From IMG/VR virus record IMGVR_UViG_3300029826_000003, positions 1 to 54,805 of that record: 54,805 nt of DNA; one strand, written 5' to 3'. The notes below the pieces were generated by a model, which was given only the letters and a program-made list of their open reading frames with translations, made no database searches and was not told the origin of the DNA. A program made the position numbers and the translations under genes. Origin of the DNA: a virus. Of this stretch, positions 41,259 to 48,539 are shown in pieces (position 1 is the stretch's first letter; each line of letters opens with the position of its first letter).

Positions 41259-41554
41259 CAAATAGAGATTTATTGATAGGAACAATCGCGCAAATGCTGG
41301 CTCCTCGCCTTTTCGTCTTAAGTGGCGATAATCCTAGCGATATGGGCTTTCCGTTCGCCGACGACGAAGATGCATTCAAAGAAAGAATGTCTCGCCAGTT
41401 TGACCCAATCACCTTCTGGACAGAGAAGGCAACGGAGATTGCCGCGGCAATCGTCGACGTCATTTATGCAGAAGGAGACATCCCTGAAATAACTGATTCG
41501 CTGATCGAACGATCAGCGGCATTTGCCAAGAAATGGCAACCCGTCAGCGCCTGA
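41255..41554 (+). CDS. unknown cassette gene
   Basis: 99 residues. MTNRDLLIGTIAQMLAPRLF start; helical C-terminal half (TEKATEIAAAIVDVIYAEGD). No family recognised. Confidence 0.68.
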   Translation: MTNRDLLIGTIAQMLAPRLFVLSGDNPSDMGFPFADDEDAFKERMSRQFDPITFWTEKATEIAAAIVDVIYAEGDIPEITDSLIERSAAFAKKWQPVSA

Positions 41555-41577
41555 TTCCAGAACCCGCCGAGGTCGAG

Positions 41578-41868
41578 ATGATATTCAGCGCAGAAGAACT
41601 CGAAAAGTGCAGATCAGCGATGGACAAACCGGCTCCGATAGAGGCTCTAAAGCTCATCGCCAGCGGCAGCGTTATTGTCGAACTCACGCACGACAAGCGC
41701 GATCTTTATCTCGACAGTGTCAATGGACGGCGCGTTCGAGACCCGGAATTTCCGAATCGCAAGATGCTGCTGAGCGGTGGATGGCCGCTATACCGCGCTG
41801 GAATGATCGATGATTTTTGTGTCGTGACAGATGCGGGCCGCAAAGTCCTCGCCGAATACGAGTCCTAG
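41578..41868 (+). CDS. winged-helix-like cassette gene
   Basis: 96 residues from ATG 41578, set by the module CCAGAACCCGCCGAGGT just before it. Ends FCVVTDAGRKVLAEYES; the TDAGR end is typical of small winged-helix proteins and is shared with the next gene. Confidence 0.65.
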   Translation: MIFSAEELEKCRSAMDKPAPIEALKLIASGSVIVELTHDKRDLYLDSVNGRRVRDPEFPNRKMLLSGGWPLYRAGMIDDFCVVTDAGRKVLAEYES

Positions 41869-41892
41869 AACCGCCCCGACCAGGAGACAACG

Positions 41893-42114
41893 ATGAAACT
41901 GACCGATGAACAACGCGATGAACTTGCAGCTCTCGCCAAGACGAACGACGCACTTGGCCACGCCTCGTTTCAGCATAAGCTAAATCGCGATTTCTACACG
42001 CCTCTAGCCGATGCTGGATTTGTCGAGATCGTGCACCCACCGCAGGGATTCGGCCGCGATGCATTCTTCGGTGTGACGATCACCGATGCTGGTCGCGCAG
42101 CGATTTCTAGATAA
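41893..42114 (+). CDS. small winged-helix-like protein
   Basis: 73 residues. Helices LTDEQRDELAALAKTNDALG, then PLADAGFVEI and a closing GVTITDAGRAAIS. Possible DNA-binding regulator. CAGGAG upstream. Confidence 0.65.
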   Translation: MKLTDEQRDELAALAKTNDALGHASFQHKLNRDFYTPLADAGFVEIVHPPQGFGRDAFFGVTITDAGRAAISR

Positions 42115-42128
42115 TCCCCGGAGGCACC

Positions 42129-42479
42129 ATGAATAACGCCGAATTCCGCAATGAACTCACGAAGATCATGCCGGGATACAAATGGACGGTTCACAAGACA
42201 TCGAACCCGGAAAGGCTGAAAGCGACCGGCATCCAGTCGAGCGGGTTCAACCGGCTCTCCACACTGCAGGTGACCCGGACGAAAAAGGGAAATGCAGCTT
42301 GGTATGATGTCAGATCTGCTCCGCATGGCACGAAATCGCCATGGGCGGCCGAGATCGGCAACGTGACCCTCGCCCGTGCCATGCGTGACCTTCAGACCCA
42401 CTACCAGCGGAAAGCGGCGAACTACCGCAAGCTGGCCGAACGACTCCAAAACGGACGCTCGACAGAGCAATCCAGCTAA
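42129..42479 (+). CDS. unknown cassette gene
   Basis: 116 residues. KIMPGYKWTVHKTSNPERLK, then GIQSSGFNRLSTLQVTR and a charged helical tail. Recognisable as a conserved phage family of unknown role. GGAGGCACC upstream. Confidence 0.68.
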   Translation: MNNAEFRNELTKIMPGYKWTVHKTSNPERLKATGIQSSGFNRLSTLQVTRTKKGNAAWYDVRSAPHGTKSPWAAEIGNVTLARAMRDLQTHYQRKAANYRKLAERLQNGRSTEQSS

Positions 42480-42499
42480 CTCACGGACAGGAGATCACC

Positions 42500-42799
42500 A
42501 TGAGTGGAATTGACGAGATCGCCGCCGAACGCCGCCGGCAGATCGAGGCCGAGGGGTGGACGCCGGAGCACGATGACGAGCACCGCAGCGGCGAGCTTGC
42601 GCAAGCCGCAGCCGCTTATGCACTCAATTGTTGTGACGACAGCGACGGACCGGATCTGAGATTGATGGGCGCTGAGATCTGGCCGTTCAATGATCTCTGG
42701 TGGAAGCCGAGGGACAGGCGCTACGACCTGGTTCGGGCCGGCGCCCTCATCGCCGCCGAGATCGACCGGCTCGATCGTCTCGAAGCAGGCAAGTCCTGA
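42500..42799 (+). CDS. conserved phage protein with 'ERRRQIEAEGWTPEHDDEH' motif
   Basis: 99 residues. IAAERRRQIEAEGWTPEHDD, HRSGELAQAAAAYAL, WPFNDLWWKPRDRRYDLVRA and GALIAAEIDRLDRLE match a very common phage family whose function I do not know. Its last ~25 codons plus the following spacer are repeated at 45004-45077. Confidence 0.82.
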   Translation: MSGIDEIAAERRRQIEAEGWTPEHDDEHRSGELAQAAAAYALNCCDDSDGPDLRLMGAEIWPFNDLWWKPRDRRYDLVRAGALIAAEIDRLDRLEAGKS

Positions 42800-42810
42800 T
42801 TTTCAAGAAA
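42737..42810 (+). repeat. 74-bp duplicated gene end, copy 1
   Basis: 3' end of the 42500 gene and the start of its spacer. Matches 45004-45077 at 69 of 74 positions by eye; four of the five differences are third-base or Ala/Val changes. Confidence 0.85.
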
Positions 42811-42825
42811 CCACAGGAGGCCACG

Positions 42826-43038
42826 ATGCTGACCGTAAATATCGAGAAACGTGGCGACTTCTACATGGCTTGGCATGAGGATGCCCGCGACATCAAAAAG
42901 GCGCTTGGCGATATCGTTTTGACGACCGTCGGGGGTGCCGACACGATCGGCATTCCAGCCCATGCGTTGGAGAGCCATGTGGCTGCGCTTAATGCCGCTG
43001 GCATCAGCGTGAAGATCAACAGCAAAATCGATTCTTGA
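42826..43038 (+). CDS. unknown cassette gene
   Basis: 70 residues from ATG 42826 (CAGGAGG upstream). Beta-rich N-terminus, then IPAHALESHVAALNAAGISV. No family recognised. Confidence 0.65.
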   Translation: MLTVNIEKRGDFYMAWHEDARDIKKALGDIVLTTVGGADTIGIPAHALESHVAALNAAGISVKINSKIDS

Positions 43039-43054
43039 AACCGCCGAGGTCAAT

Positions 43055-43723
43055 ATGCGCCAATTGAAAGTGCTGATAGGCGGGGAAGCAACACGCACGA
43101 TTGCGGCGGCATTCGAAGCGCACGGGCACTATGCCATGACGGCGGATTTCCGTCCCGCACAGCGTCCGGGACCGCACCATAAGGGCGACTGGGCCGACAT
43201 CGAGAACGACGGATGGGATCTGGCGATATTCCATCGCACGTGCACTTTCATGGCCAATTCGGGCGCCAAGCACATCTACGTTGACATGAAGAAAGCCAAC
43301 GGGCTCAACGAACAGCGCTGGCTTGAGCTGGGACGTCATGCGTGGTCTTTCTGGAACCACATGCAGACCTGTCCGGTTCGCTTCGCGGCATGGGAAAATC
43401 CCGTGATGATAGGCTATGCGCAATTGATGATCGGCAAGCCGGATCAGATCGTTCAGCCGTGGTGGTTTGCCGTAGATCCGAATGGGCCTGACAACGTCAA
43501 GAAAGCTACCGCGTGGTGGACACGGGGCGATCTTCCGAAGTTGAAACCGACAGGCATCCTTGACGGATCTACCGCGCGCGACGAGGTCTTCCGCATGGCG
43601 CCAACCGCCGATCCGGAAGTCAGACGCATGCAGCGATCGAACTTCACGCCGGGCCACGCTGAGGCAATTGCGGATCAGTGGGGCTCATTCGTTCAACAGC
43701 AGATCGCCGCCGAAGCTGCTTAG
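43055..43723 (+). CDS. cytosine-methyltransferase-like protein with altered motif
   Basis: 222 residues. Matches the short phage DNA (cytosine) methyltransferase family along its length: LKVLIGGEATRTIAAAFEAH, GPHHKGDWADIENDGWDL, NSGAKHIYV, ENPVMIGYAQLMIG, QPWWF, ADQWG. In family members I recall, the catalytic stretch reads HPPCTYLANSG; here it is FHRTCTFMANSG, so the Pro of the Pro-Cys pair is lost while the Cys remains. It may be inactive or changed in function. Confidence 0.8.
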   Translation: MRQLKVLIGGEATRTIAAAFEAHGHYAMTADFRPAQRPGPHHKGDWADIENDGWDLAIFHRTCTFMANSGAKHIYVDMKKANGLNEQRWLELGRHAWSFWNHMQTCPVRFAAWENPVMIGYAQLMIGKPDQIVQPWWFAVDPNGPDNVKKATAWWTRGDLPKLKPTGILDGSTARDEVFRMAPTADPEVRRMQRSNFTPGHAEAIADQWGSFVQQQIAAEAA

Positions 43724-43745
43724 TCCAGAAACCGCCGAGGTTGAG

Positions 43746-44153
43746 ATGCAGGTGAACCGATACATCAGAGACAAGGCAATGGATCATGTCGATCATGCCC
43801 TTGGCCGCCCTGTCGACCCGACGGTCGAGAGCTATCGAAATTATTTTGCGACCAGTGTCGACGGCAACATAGCCGCTGAGTTTCGCGCTTCGCCAAATTG
43901 GATCGAAGGCATCCGTCAGGGTGACATGGTCTGGTTTCACGTTAGCGACCAGGGGCGCGCTGCGCTTCGCGATCATCTACGCGAGATCGGCGACGAGCAC
44001 CAACTGTTCACCGTTTCATGGGGCGGATACGACATGCCGCAGGTTGCTGCCAGCGCCAGCAAAGCGCGTTACGCCAGATGGAGCGCCTTGTGCGACGTCA
44101 TTGACGTTCCGTTCATGACGTTCGCGGCGACTGCGCGCGTGCGCCTCGCCTAA
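43746..44153 (+). CDS. conserved two-part cassette protein
   Basis: 135 residues from ATG 43746, set by CCAGAAACCGCCGAGGT. N-terminal part HALGRPVDPTVESYRNYFAT and FRASPNW; a central VSDQGRAALRDHL winged-helix-like end; C-terminal AASASKARYARWSALCDV. Pattern known from other phages without assigned function. Confidence 0.7.
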   Translation: MQVNRYIRDKAMDHVDHALGRPVDPTVESYRNYFATSVDGNIAAEFRASPNWIEGIRQGDMVWFHVSDQGRAALRDHLREIGDEHQLFTVSWGGYDMPQVAASASKARYARWSALCDVIDVPFMTFAATARVRLA

Positions 44154-44183
44154 TTCCGCAAACCCACCCGCCAGGAGACCGAC

Positions 44184-44393
44184 ATAACCGATAGCTTGGG
44201 CGAAGCCCTTCCCAAAAAAATGCAAGAAATCCGCGAGACCTACATTCCGGCCTACCAGAGCATCGGTCCGGCTGGAGGTTTTGCAATTGCCATGATGAAT
44301 CAGGCGTTGACGCGCGCGGAAAAGGCGATGATCGAAGGCGATATAGCCGCGATGATCTGTGCCTATAAAGATCTCTGCGAGTTCAAACTATGA
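44184..44393 (+). CDS. conserved cassette gene with ATA at the start position
   Basis: 69 residues if initiation is at ATA 44184, which lies 7 bp after CAGGAG, where the neighbours have ATG. From there it reads TDSLGEALPKKMQEIRETYI, and relatives as I recall them begin M-x-D-x-L-x-E-x-L-P, supporting this start. TTG 44196 is in frame but too far from the ribosome site. C-terminus: MMNQALTRAEKAMIEGDIAA. Confidence 0.65.
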   Translation: MTDSLGEALPKKMQEIRETYIPAYQSIGPAGGFAIAMMNQALTRAEKAMIEGDIAAMICAYKDLCEFKL

Positions 44394-44510
44394 CTTTTCC
44401 AGAAACCGCCGCACCAATACGAGCACCATCCATGCGGCACCAATCTGCTCGACGCCAACCAGGCATATGAGATGGTGTGCTACATGCTCGCCGGACTTCC
44501 GGCCGAGTGA
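44394..44510 (+). pseudogene. decayed cassette without start
   Basis: Begins with the module CCAGAAACCGCCG (44399-44411) but lacks its Shine-Dalgarno and ATG. An open frame then gives HPCGTNLLDANQAYEMVCYM followed by LAGLPAE and stop at 44510. Looks like a gene whose 5' part was deleted. Confidence 0.45.
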
Positions 44511-44538
44511 TCCAGAAACCGCCGACTAGGAGGCTCCC

Positions 44539-44835
44539 ATGCGTTTGTCAGTTCCCACCAAGTTGGATGAACATCATCGCCGATGGCTCAAAGCGTACTG
44601 TCCATGCGACAACGGTGTGCATGTATTTGATCCGGACGACGATGAGTTTGGCGGCCGGACCGTGCAGAACTTTCCGGGCACGGATCTTACTGTTTTCAAT
44701 GAACTTTCCTCTGCCGGGGATGGCGATGATTTCGACCTAATCTGTGACCTCATGGTCAACGGGGACTTGGTCGATACCGCGCTCATTCGCCGCCAGGACT
44801 TGGCGCTTATCGAACGTCGCCTGCAATCTGTCTGA
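44539..44835 (+). CDS. unknown acidic cassette gene
   Basis: 98 residues. Very acidic (FDPDDDEFGG; SSAGDGDDFDLICDL). CCAGAAACCGCCG and AGGAGG upstream. Acidic small phage proteins can mimic DNA, but nothing here proves that. Confidence 0.65.
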   Translation: MRLSVPTKLDEHHRRWLKAYCPCDNGVHVFDPDDDEFGGRTVQNFPGTDLTVFNELSSAGDGDDFDLICDLMVNGDLVDTALIRRQDLALIERRLQSV

Positions 44836-44853
44836 AAACAGCCGGAGGTGAGC

Positions 44854-45066
44854 ATGTGGCCTTATGACCAACAAGACAAAGACCTGCACCGTCTGGTCGT
44901 TGAGCGTATCACGGACGCGATCGAGAGAGTGACGCAACTTGCCGAAACGCCGGAGCAACATGCCATGATCATCATGGCTGCTTTGTGTCGATGTGCCGGC
45001 ATGGCCGGTGCTCTCATCGCTGTCGAGATCGACCGGCTCGATCGTCTCGAAGCAAGCAAGTCCTGA
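44854..45066 (+). CDS. chimeric cassette gene
   Basis: 70 residues from ATG 44854 (GGAGGT upstream). The N-terminal ~48 residues are unlike anything else here. The last ~22 (GALIAVEIDRLDRLEASKS) and the DNA after the stop are a copy of the 42500 gene's end. Evidently formed by recombination. Confidence 0.68.
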   Translation: MWPYDQQDKDLHRLVVERITDAIERVTQLAETPEQHAMIIMAALCRCAGMAGALIAVEIDRLDRLEASKS

Positions 45067-45077
45067 TTTTCAAGAAA
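45004..45077 (+). repeat. 74-bp duplicated gene end, copy 2
   Basis: See 42737-42810. It includes the stop codon and TTTTCAAGAAAC after it, so the copied unit covers gene end plus spacer. Confidence 0.85.
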
Positions 45078-45092
45078 CGGTCGGAGGGCAAT

Positions 45093-45332
45093 ATGCGAGA
45101 TCTTCAAACTGACCACGATCCGAGCCACCCGCTCACCCGGGCGCTGCGCGAGGTCGTTCAGAAGAACGGGCTGACCGGAGCCGTTATGCTGACGTTCACG
45201 AAGGATCGCGTTGGCGTGAATTCCTCGTCTCCGGGCGTCGAATTCGGCGCGATCATGCAGCGGTTGGCTGACGCTATTCTGTTCGCCTTTGATCGCGGTG
45301 ACTTCGATAGCGTGTTGCCGCCAGAACAGTGA
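45093..45332 (+). CDS. unknown cassette gene
   Basis: 79 residues from ATG 45093. HPLTRALREVVQKNGLTGAV, then MQRLADAILFAFDRGDFDSV. Helical; no family recognised. Confidence 0.65.
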   Translation: MRDLQTDHDPSHPLTRALREVVQKNGLTGAVMLTFTKDRVGVNSSSPGVEFGAIMQRLADAILFAFDRGDFDSVLPPEQ

Positions 45333-45364
45333 CTTTTCTCACAACCGCCGACCAGGAGGCAAAG

Positions 45365-45622
45365 ATGATCACAGACCAGCAGATCGATCGACTGAGCGCA
45401 TGCACTTGCGGCGGAACTGCCGAACCGGCCTCGCGTCGAATTTCATCGCTGCCGAATGCTACGCGGGTGGATGAAGCGAAATTTGATCTGAAGAGGAGCC
45501 ATCAAATGCCGACGATTGTGCAGGGAACCCGCGTCTATCCAGAACCTGACGGCTGGCTTGATCCAGCAAAGATTAACAAACCAGCCTGCTATGGACGCCG
45601 ATGCGACTGGCTATGTGTCTGA
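45365..45622 (+). CDS. cassette gene, possibly frameshifted
   Basis: 85 residues from ATG 45365 (CAGGAGG upstream). One CTC pair near the N-terminus. An inner ATG at 45506 has its own AAGAGGAG. Just before the stop, another frame opens (45591-45668) that ends SIKRSE-TAG, the usual cassette ending, so the present C-terminus may come from a frameshift. Confidence 0.5.
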   Translation: MITDQQIDRLSACTCGGTAEPASRRISSLPNATRVDEAKFDLKRSHQMPTIVQGTRVYPEPDGWLDPAKINKPACYGRRCDWLCV

Positions 45623-45660
45623 CGTCGGCCGGCCCGACCTTCCGAATTCAATCAAGCGCT

Positions 45661-45672
45661 CTGAATAGGAGG
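45661..45672 (+). promoter_or_regulatory. stop/Shine-Dalgarno module CTGAATAGGAGG
   Basis: The stop TAG of the upstream frame is the first part of the ribosome site for the gene at 45678. Copies or near-copies: 45991, 46199 and 46397 on the plus strand; 39545, 39863 and 40117 on the minus strand. Confidence 0.75.
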
Positions 45673-45677
45673 CCAGA

Positions 45678-45998
45678 ATGGCTAATGACGAACCCTTGAA
45701 GGTCGGATTTCATCCACCACTGCAATGTGCCCGCGGCCGAACCGACTGCCGTTCTCTGGCGCAGCTTATTTCGAGCCGCGATGAGCCTACATTCGTCTGT
45801 TGTGGGGAAGTTGACGAAGGCAAAACACCTGTTCCGGAGGACCGCTGGTCATTCTGTATCAACACGATGAACGCCGGTCACGGCAAGGGCTACAATTTCA
45901 GGGCATTCGTCGACCGACGCGACATGTCGCACATGAGCGCCGTGCTTAGCATGGCGCTCGCGATGGTCATCCCGCTCGACTATGACGATTCTGAATAG
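45678..45998 (+). CDS. unknown cassette gene
   Basis: 106 residues. Cys-containing (LQCARGRTDC; FVCCGE), ends DYDDSE-TAG within the next module. No family recognised. Confidence 0.68.
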   Translation: MANDEPLKVGFHPPLQCARGRTDCRSLAQLISSRDEPTFVCCGEVDEGKTPVPEDRWSFCINTMNAGHGKGYNFRAFVDRRDMSHMSAVLSMALAMVIPLDYDDSE

Positions 45999-46008
45999 GA
46001 AGACTTTA

Positions 46009-46206
46009 ATGCCGCGCACTTGCGTTCGATCTATAGCGACTTTTCGGCTTTCGAGCACGAACACCGACGAGCTGCGTCTTGAATTCTCGTGCTCCACTGA
46101 CGCATACAAATTGGCCAGGCGCATTTTGCAGGAAGCATTAAATCACGAAGCCGGCGGTGCATTTTCCGTTCGTCCGATCTACGGCCGTGCCGATTTTTCC
46201 GAATAG
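46009..46206 (+). CDS. unknown cassette gene
   Basis: 65 residues from ATG 46009. STDAYKLARRILQEALNHEA in the middle; ends DFSE-TAG within the next module. Confidence 0.65.
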   Translation: MPRTCVRSIATFRLSSTNTDELRLEFSCSTDAYKLARRILQEALNHEAGGAFSVRPIYGRADFSE

Positions 46207-46215
46207 GAGGTCAGC

Positions 46216-46404
46216 GTGACCGAGCAATGCCACGACTGCAATTTCTACCGTGTTCGCACCGACGAGCCAGGGCGCAACAGTCAAGGATGGTTCGGCTACT
46301 GCGTTCGCTTCCCACCCATTTTCAAGGAAGACCGCGCCATCAACGATGGTTGGCCGAACGTTCATGGTCAGTCGTGGTGCGGCGAGTTTAAACGTTCTGA
46401 ATAG
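46216..46404 (+). CDS. small Cys-rich cassette gene
   Basis: 62 residues, GTG start after GAATAGGAGG. CHDCNFYR, YCVRFPP and WCGEFKRSE suggest one four-Cys zinc or iron-sulphur site. Matches the short 'CxxCxFxR...GxC...P' phage proteins. Last gene of the rightward array. Confidence 0.72.
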   Translation: MTEQCHDCNFYRVRTDEPGRNSQGWFGYCVRFPPIFKEDRAINDGWPNVHGQSWCGEFKRSE

Positions 46405-46483
46405 GAGGATGTGGAGATTTTCCGGCCTGAATGATCCCCCATGTTGCGCGCGCCATTCGCATGATTTCGTCTCTGTCACTCAT
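46388..46483 (-). CDS. truncated end gene of the leftward operon
   Basis: 31 residues, MSDRDEIMRMARATWGIIQA. Relatives beginning MSDRDEI..MAR are longer. Here the frame runs into the last rightward cassette module and stops, as if cut by the joining of the two operons. Overlaps the upstream stop. Confidence 0.5.
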   Translation of the reverse strand: MSDRDEIMRMARATWGIIQAGKSPHPPIQNV

Positions 46484-47030
46484 GGCCAGATCCCTTCTGT
46501 CCGATACGGGCGAGGAAGATGCGGATATCAGCAATCAATGCTTCTCCACCAGCCATAATCTTTTCCTGACGCCGAGCCGATCCGCCCTCCCGTTCTTCGA
46601 TTCCAGCATAAAAATACTGATGCAAAGAACCTGGAACTACGCGTAAGAGACAGGCTGCCTCCTCTAGCAGTGCGGTTAGGCGAGAGAGTTCAGCATTCTT
46701 TTCTTTGATTATGGACAGATGTGCATCTTTGCCAGATGCTTCCCCGATCTCCGCACGTTCTGCTCGCTCGCTAAAAGCGGTGAGGGTGGAGACAGAATAG
46801 ACCGGCTCTATTTCGAATTCCAGGAAATTGCTCCGAGGGTTCATCTGTTTTTCGCCATACTCCCATGATGACCATTCCGTTGAGCCACCAACTCCAGGTT
46901 TGCACCGATGACGAATGCGCCATGCTACTGGCACACCGATATCATCTTGCAGTGCGACGGAGAGAGTGAATTCCTTCCGTTCTTCCCGATCACGTTCGAT
47001 GGCGTATTGGTCTTTGGCTTCCTGGTTCAT
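46476..47030 (-). CDS. unknown early protein
   Basis: 184 residues, GGAGAAGCCGGA upstream. N-terminal beta part (GVPVAWRIRHRCKPG), then a coiled coil (KEKNAELSRLTALLEEAACL). The 'VPVAWR' type start is common in phage proteins of unknown role. Ends leftward operon but for a fragment. Confidence 0.7.
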   Translation of the reverse strand: MNQEAKDQYAIERDREERKEFTLSVALQDDIGVPVAWRIRHRCKPGVGGSTEWSSWEYGEKQMNPRSNFLEFEIEPVYSVSTLTAFSERAERAEIGEASGKDAHLSIIKEKNAELSRLTALLEEAACLLRVVPGSLHQYFYAGIEEREGGSARRQEKIMAGGEALIADIRIFLARIGQKGSGHE

Positions 47031-47070
47031 TCCGGCTTCTCCATGTAGAACTGGTACGGAGGAAATCGTC

Positions 47071-47250
47071 TCATGCTTTTCTAGAAAGCGTCTGTTCGAT
47101 GAAAGCGCGTAAAAATATGATCCCTATTTTCGGGCCTCTCCAACCCTTCGTCGGATGGCGACGTGCGTCGCACATTTTCTTGACTATTTCGTTGGCACGC
47201 TTTCCTTTATAGCCGTTCGATTCTACGAACTTCATGAACGGATGGATCAT
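47071..47250 (-). CDS. small basic protein
   Basis: 59 residues from ATG 47250 (AGGAGATAGAGGA upstream, ATGA overlap). Begins MIHPFMKFVESNGYKGKRAN; basic, helical. No family recognised. Confidence 0.62.
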   Translation of the reverse strand: MIHPFMKFVESNGYKGKRANEIVKKMCDARRHPTKGWRGPKIGIIFLRAFIEQTLSRKA

Positions 47251-47336
47251 TCCTCTATCTCCTTGAACATCGGCCTCGGCGGAAACGGCTTCCATTCGCG
47301 CACCTTGTTGCGCATTGTCAGTGGCCATTCGGCCAT
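47247..47336 (-). CDS. 29-residue coupled micro-protein
   Basis: Reads MAEWPLTMRNKVREWKPFPP then RPMFKEIEE. It starts inside the end of the DUF5131 gene and its TGA overlaps the next ATG. Coupling on both sides supports translation. Confidence 0.5.
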   Translation of the reverse strand: MAEWPLTMRNKVREWKPFPPRPMFKEIEE

Positions 47337-48097
47337 TGGCGGATCATCAGATCTGACGGAATCATATCGTCGGTCGGCCGGAAGGCAGCGACCTGCTTCA
47401 TGAAGAATGCCACGTCGTAGAGCTCGCACTCGTGCGCCGTATGCCGGGCCCATTCGATCGAGAATTGCCTGTCGTTCCACTTCGGTCCGCTCTTGCCGCC
47501 GAAGATGATCCAGTCCAGCCCGCCATTCCCCATCCAGCGGAAGAACTCGACGCGCTCCTGTGCCGGCTCATAACTGATTCCGATCCAAGGGATGCCGAAA
47601 CGGTGCTTCATATCTACAAGACGCGGAATGTCGCGATCGGCTTCGGCCTGTGTCACGATGGTGACAAGCACGCCAACATGCTGCGGCCATGACGTTTCCC
47701 AAACGGGGGAAACCATCTTGGGGAGATTGCTGATGCGCTTGGTGCAGACCTGCCACTCCAAGCGGTCGCAGGCTTCCATCGTAGCCATGTGATCCGAGCG
47801 CCACCGTTCGTCTATTTCATTGTCGAACAGGTCGCCCATGGAAAGTGTGAAGACGCGCCGGTTCCGGCCATTCTCGGCGAAGAACTTGTCGGCCTGCTTC
47901 TGCCAGCGATATGGCTCATTGCGGGCGTGCTCGGAAAGCAGCCGCCGCGGTGCACCATGGCCCCAATGTCCACCGCCAAATCCACGGTCATCAACACTCT
48001 CGGCATAGCAATGATCGCAAGCCGGACCGACCTTCGTGCATCCGACCCATGAATTAAAAGTAGAATCGGTCCAAGCAATCCCTGTCGTCCTACCCAT
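47318..48097 (-). CDS. DUF5131 (phage Gp37/Gp68) radical-SAM-like protein
   Basis: 259 residues from ATG 48097. GIAWTDSTFNSWVGCTKVGP, then ACDHCYAE gives Cys20, Cys27 and Cys30, a probable Fe-S cluster site. Later RVFTLSMGDLFDNEI, WQVCTKR, WIGISYEPAQERVEF, WIIFGGKSGP and FFMKQ are family hallmarks. Reaction unknown. Common in phages beside recombination genes. Confidence 0.92.
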   Translation of the reverse strand: MGRTTGIAWTDSTFNSWVGCTKVGPACDHCYAESVDDRGFGGGHWGHGAPRRLLSEHARNEPYRWQKQADKFFAENGRNRRVFTLSMGDLFDNEIDERWRSDHMATMEACDRLEWQVCTKRISNLPKMVSPVWETSWPQHVGVLVTIVTQAEADRDIPRLVDMKHRFGIPWIGISYEPAQERVEFFRWMGNGGLDWIIFGGKSGPKWNDRQFSIEWARHTAHECELYDVAFFMKQVAAFRPTDDMIPSDLMIRQWPNGH

Positions 48098-48539
48098 TTT
48101 CGCGCCTCTTTTGGCGGTATGCCCGCCACCATGCGGCATCACGTATTTGTCTTTTCCTGTCCCTCCTGCACGACCGGCATTCGCGAGTTCCGTTTGGTCT
48201 AATCAGCGTGTTTTCAGGCGTGAAAGGATGCCCATGAATGCAGTTCGTCTGTGCTTTTTTCTTGCTGTCACGTGTGGCGTGGCAGACACTGCAGACGGGT
48301 TGCACGTCATAGTGATGTTGCGCCGAATAACCGAGATAATGATCATAGGAATGTCTCGGCTCACCTTCTCTCCAAATATGCCCGCAGTCTGAGCACGGCA
48401 GGGAATTCGGATGCGGGCGTCTTCCGCTCCTGACCTCGACGTTAATACGTTGTCGCGCCTGGATTTTGTCGCCAGCGCGAGGTTGGTTTGGTCTTGGCCC
48501 TGGCCTATCGGTCCACTTGATTCCAGTCTCCTTGCCCAT
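48090..48539 (-). CDS. HNH endonuclease with DUF5131-like first residues
   Basis: 149 residues. Central HNH/zinc part: CSDCGHIWREGEPRHSYDHY, then VQPVCSVCHA; a second zinc module CIHGHPFTPENTLIRPNGTR with ECRSCRRDR. The first 11 residues (MGKETGIKWTD) match the start of the neighbouring DUF5131 protein (MGRTTGIAWTD), although HNH proteins do not need it. Suggests invasion of, or recombination with, a DUF5131 gene. Confidence 0.82.
   Translation of the reverse strand: MGKETGIKWTDRPGPRPNQPRAGDKIQARQRINVEVRSGRRPHPNSLPCSDCGHIWREGEPRHSYDHYLGYSAQHHYDVQPVCSVCHATRDSKKKAQTNCIHGHPFTPENTLIRPNGTRECRSCRRDRKRQIRDAAWWRAYRQKRRENG

Noticed and set aside
46409-46558. Open frame after the last CTGAATAGGAGG module (MWRFSG...)
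   Set aside because: Its ATG touches the ribosome site with no spacing and it runs antisense to a supported gene.
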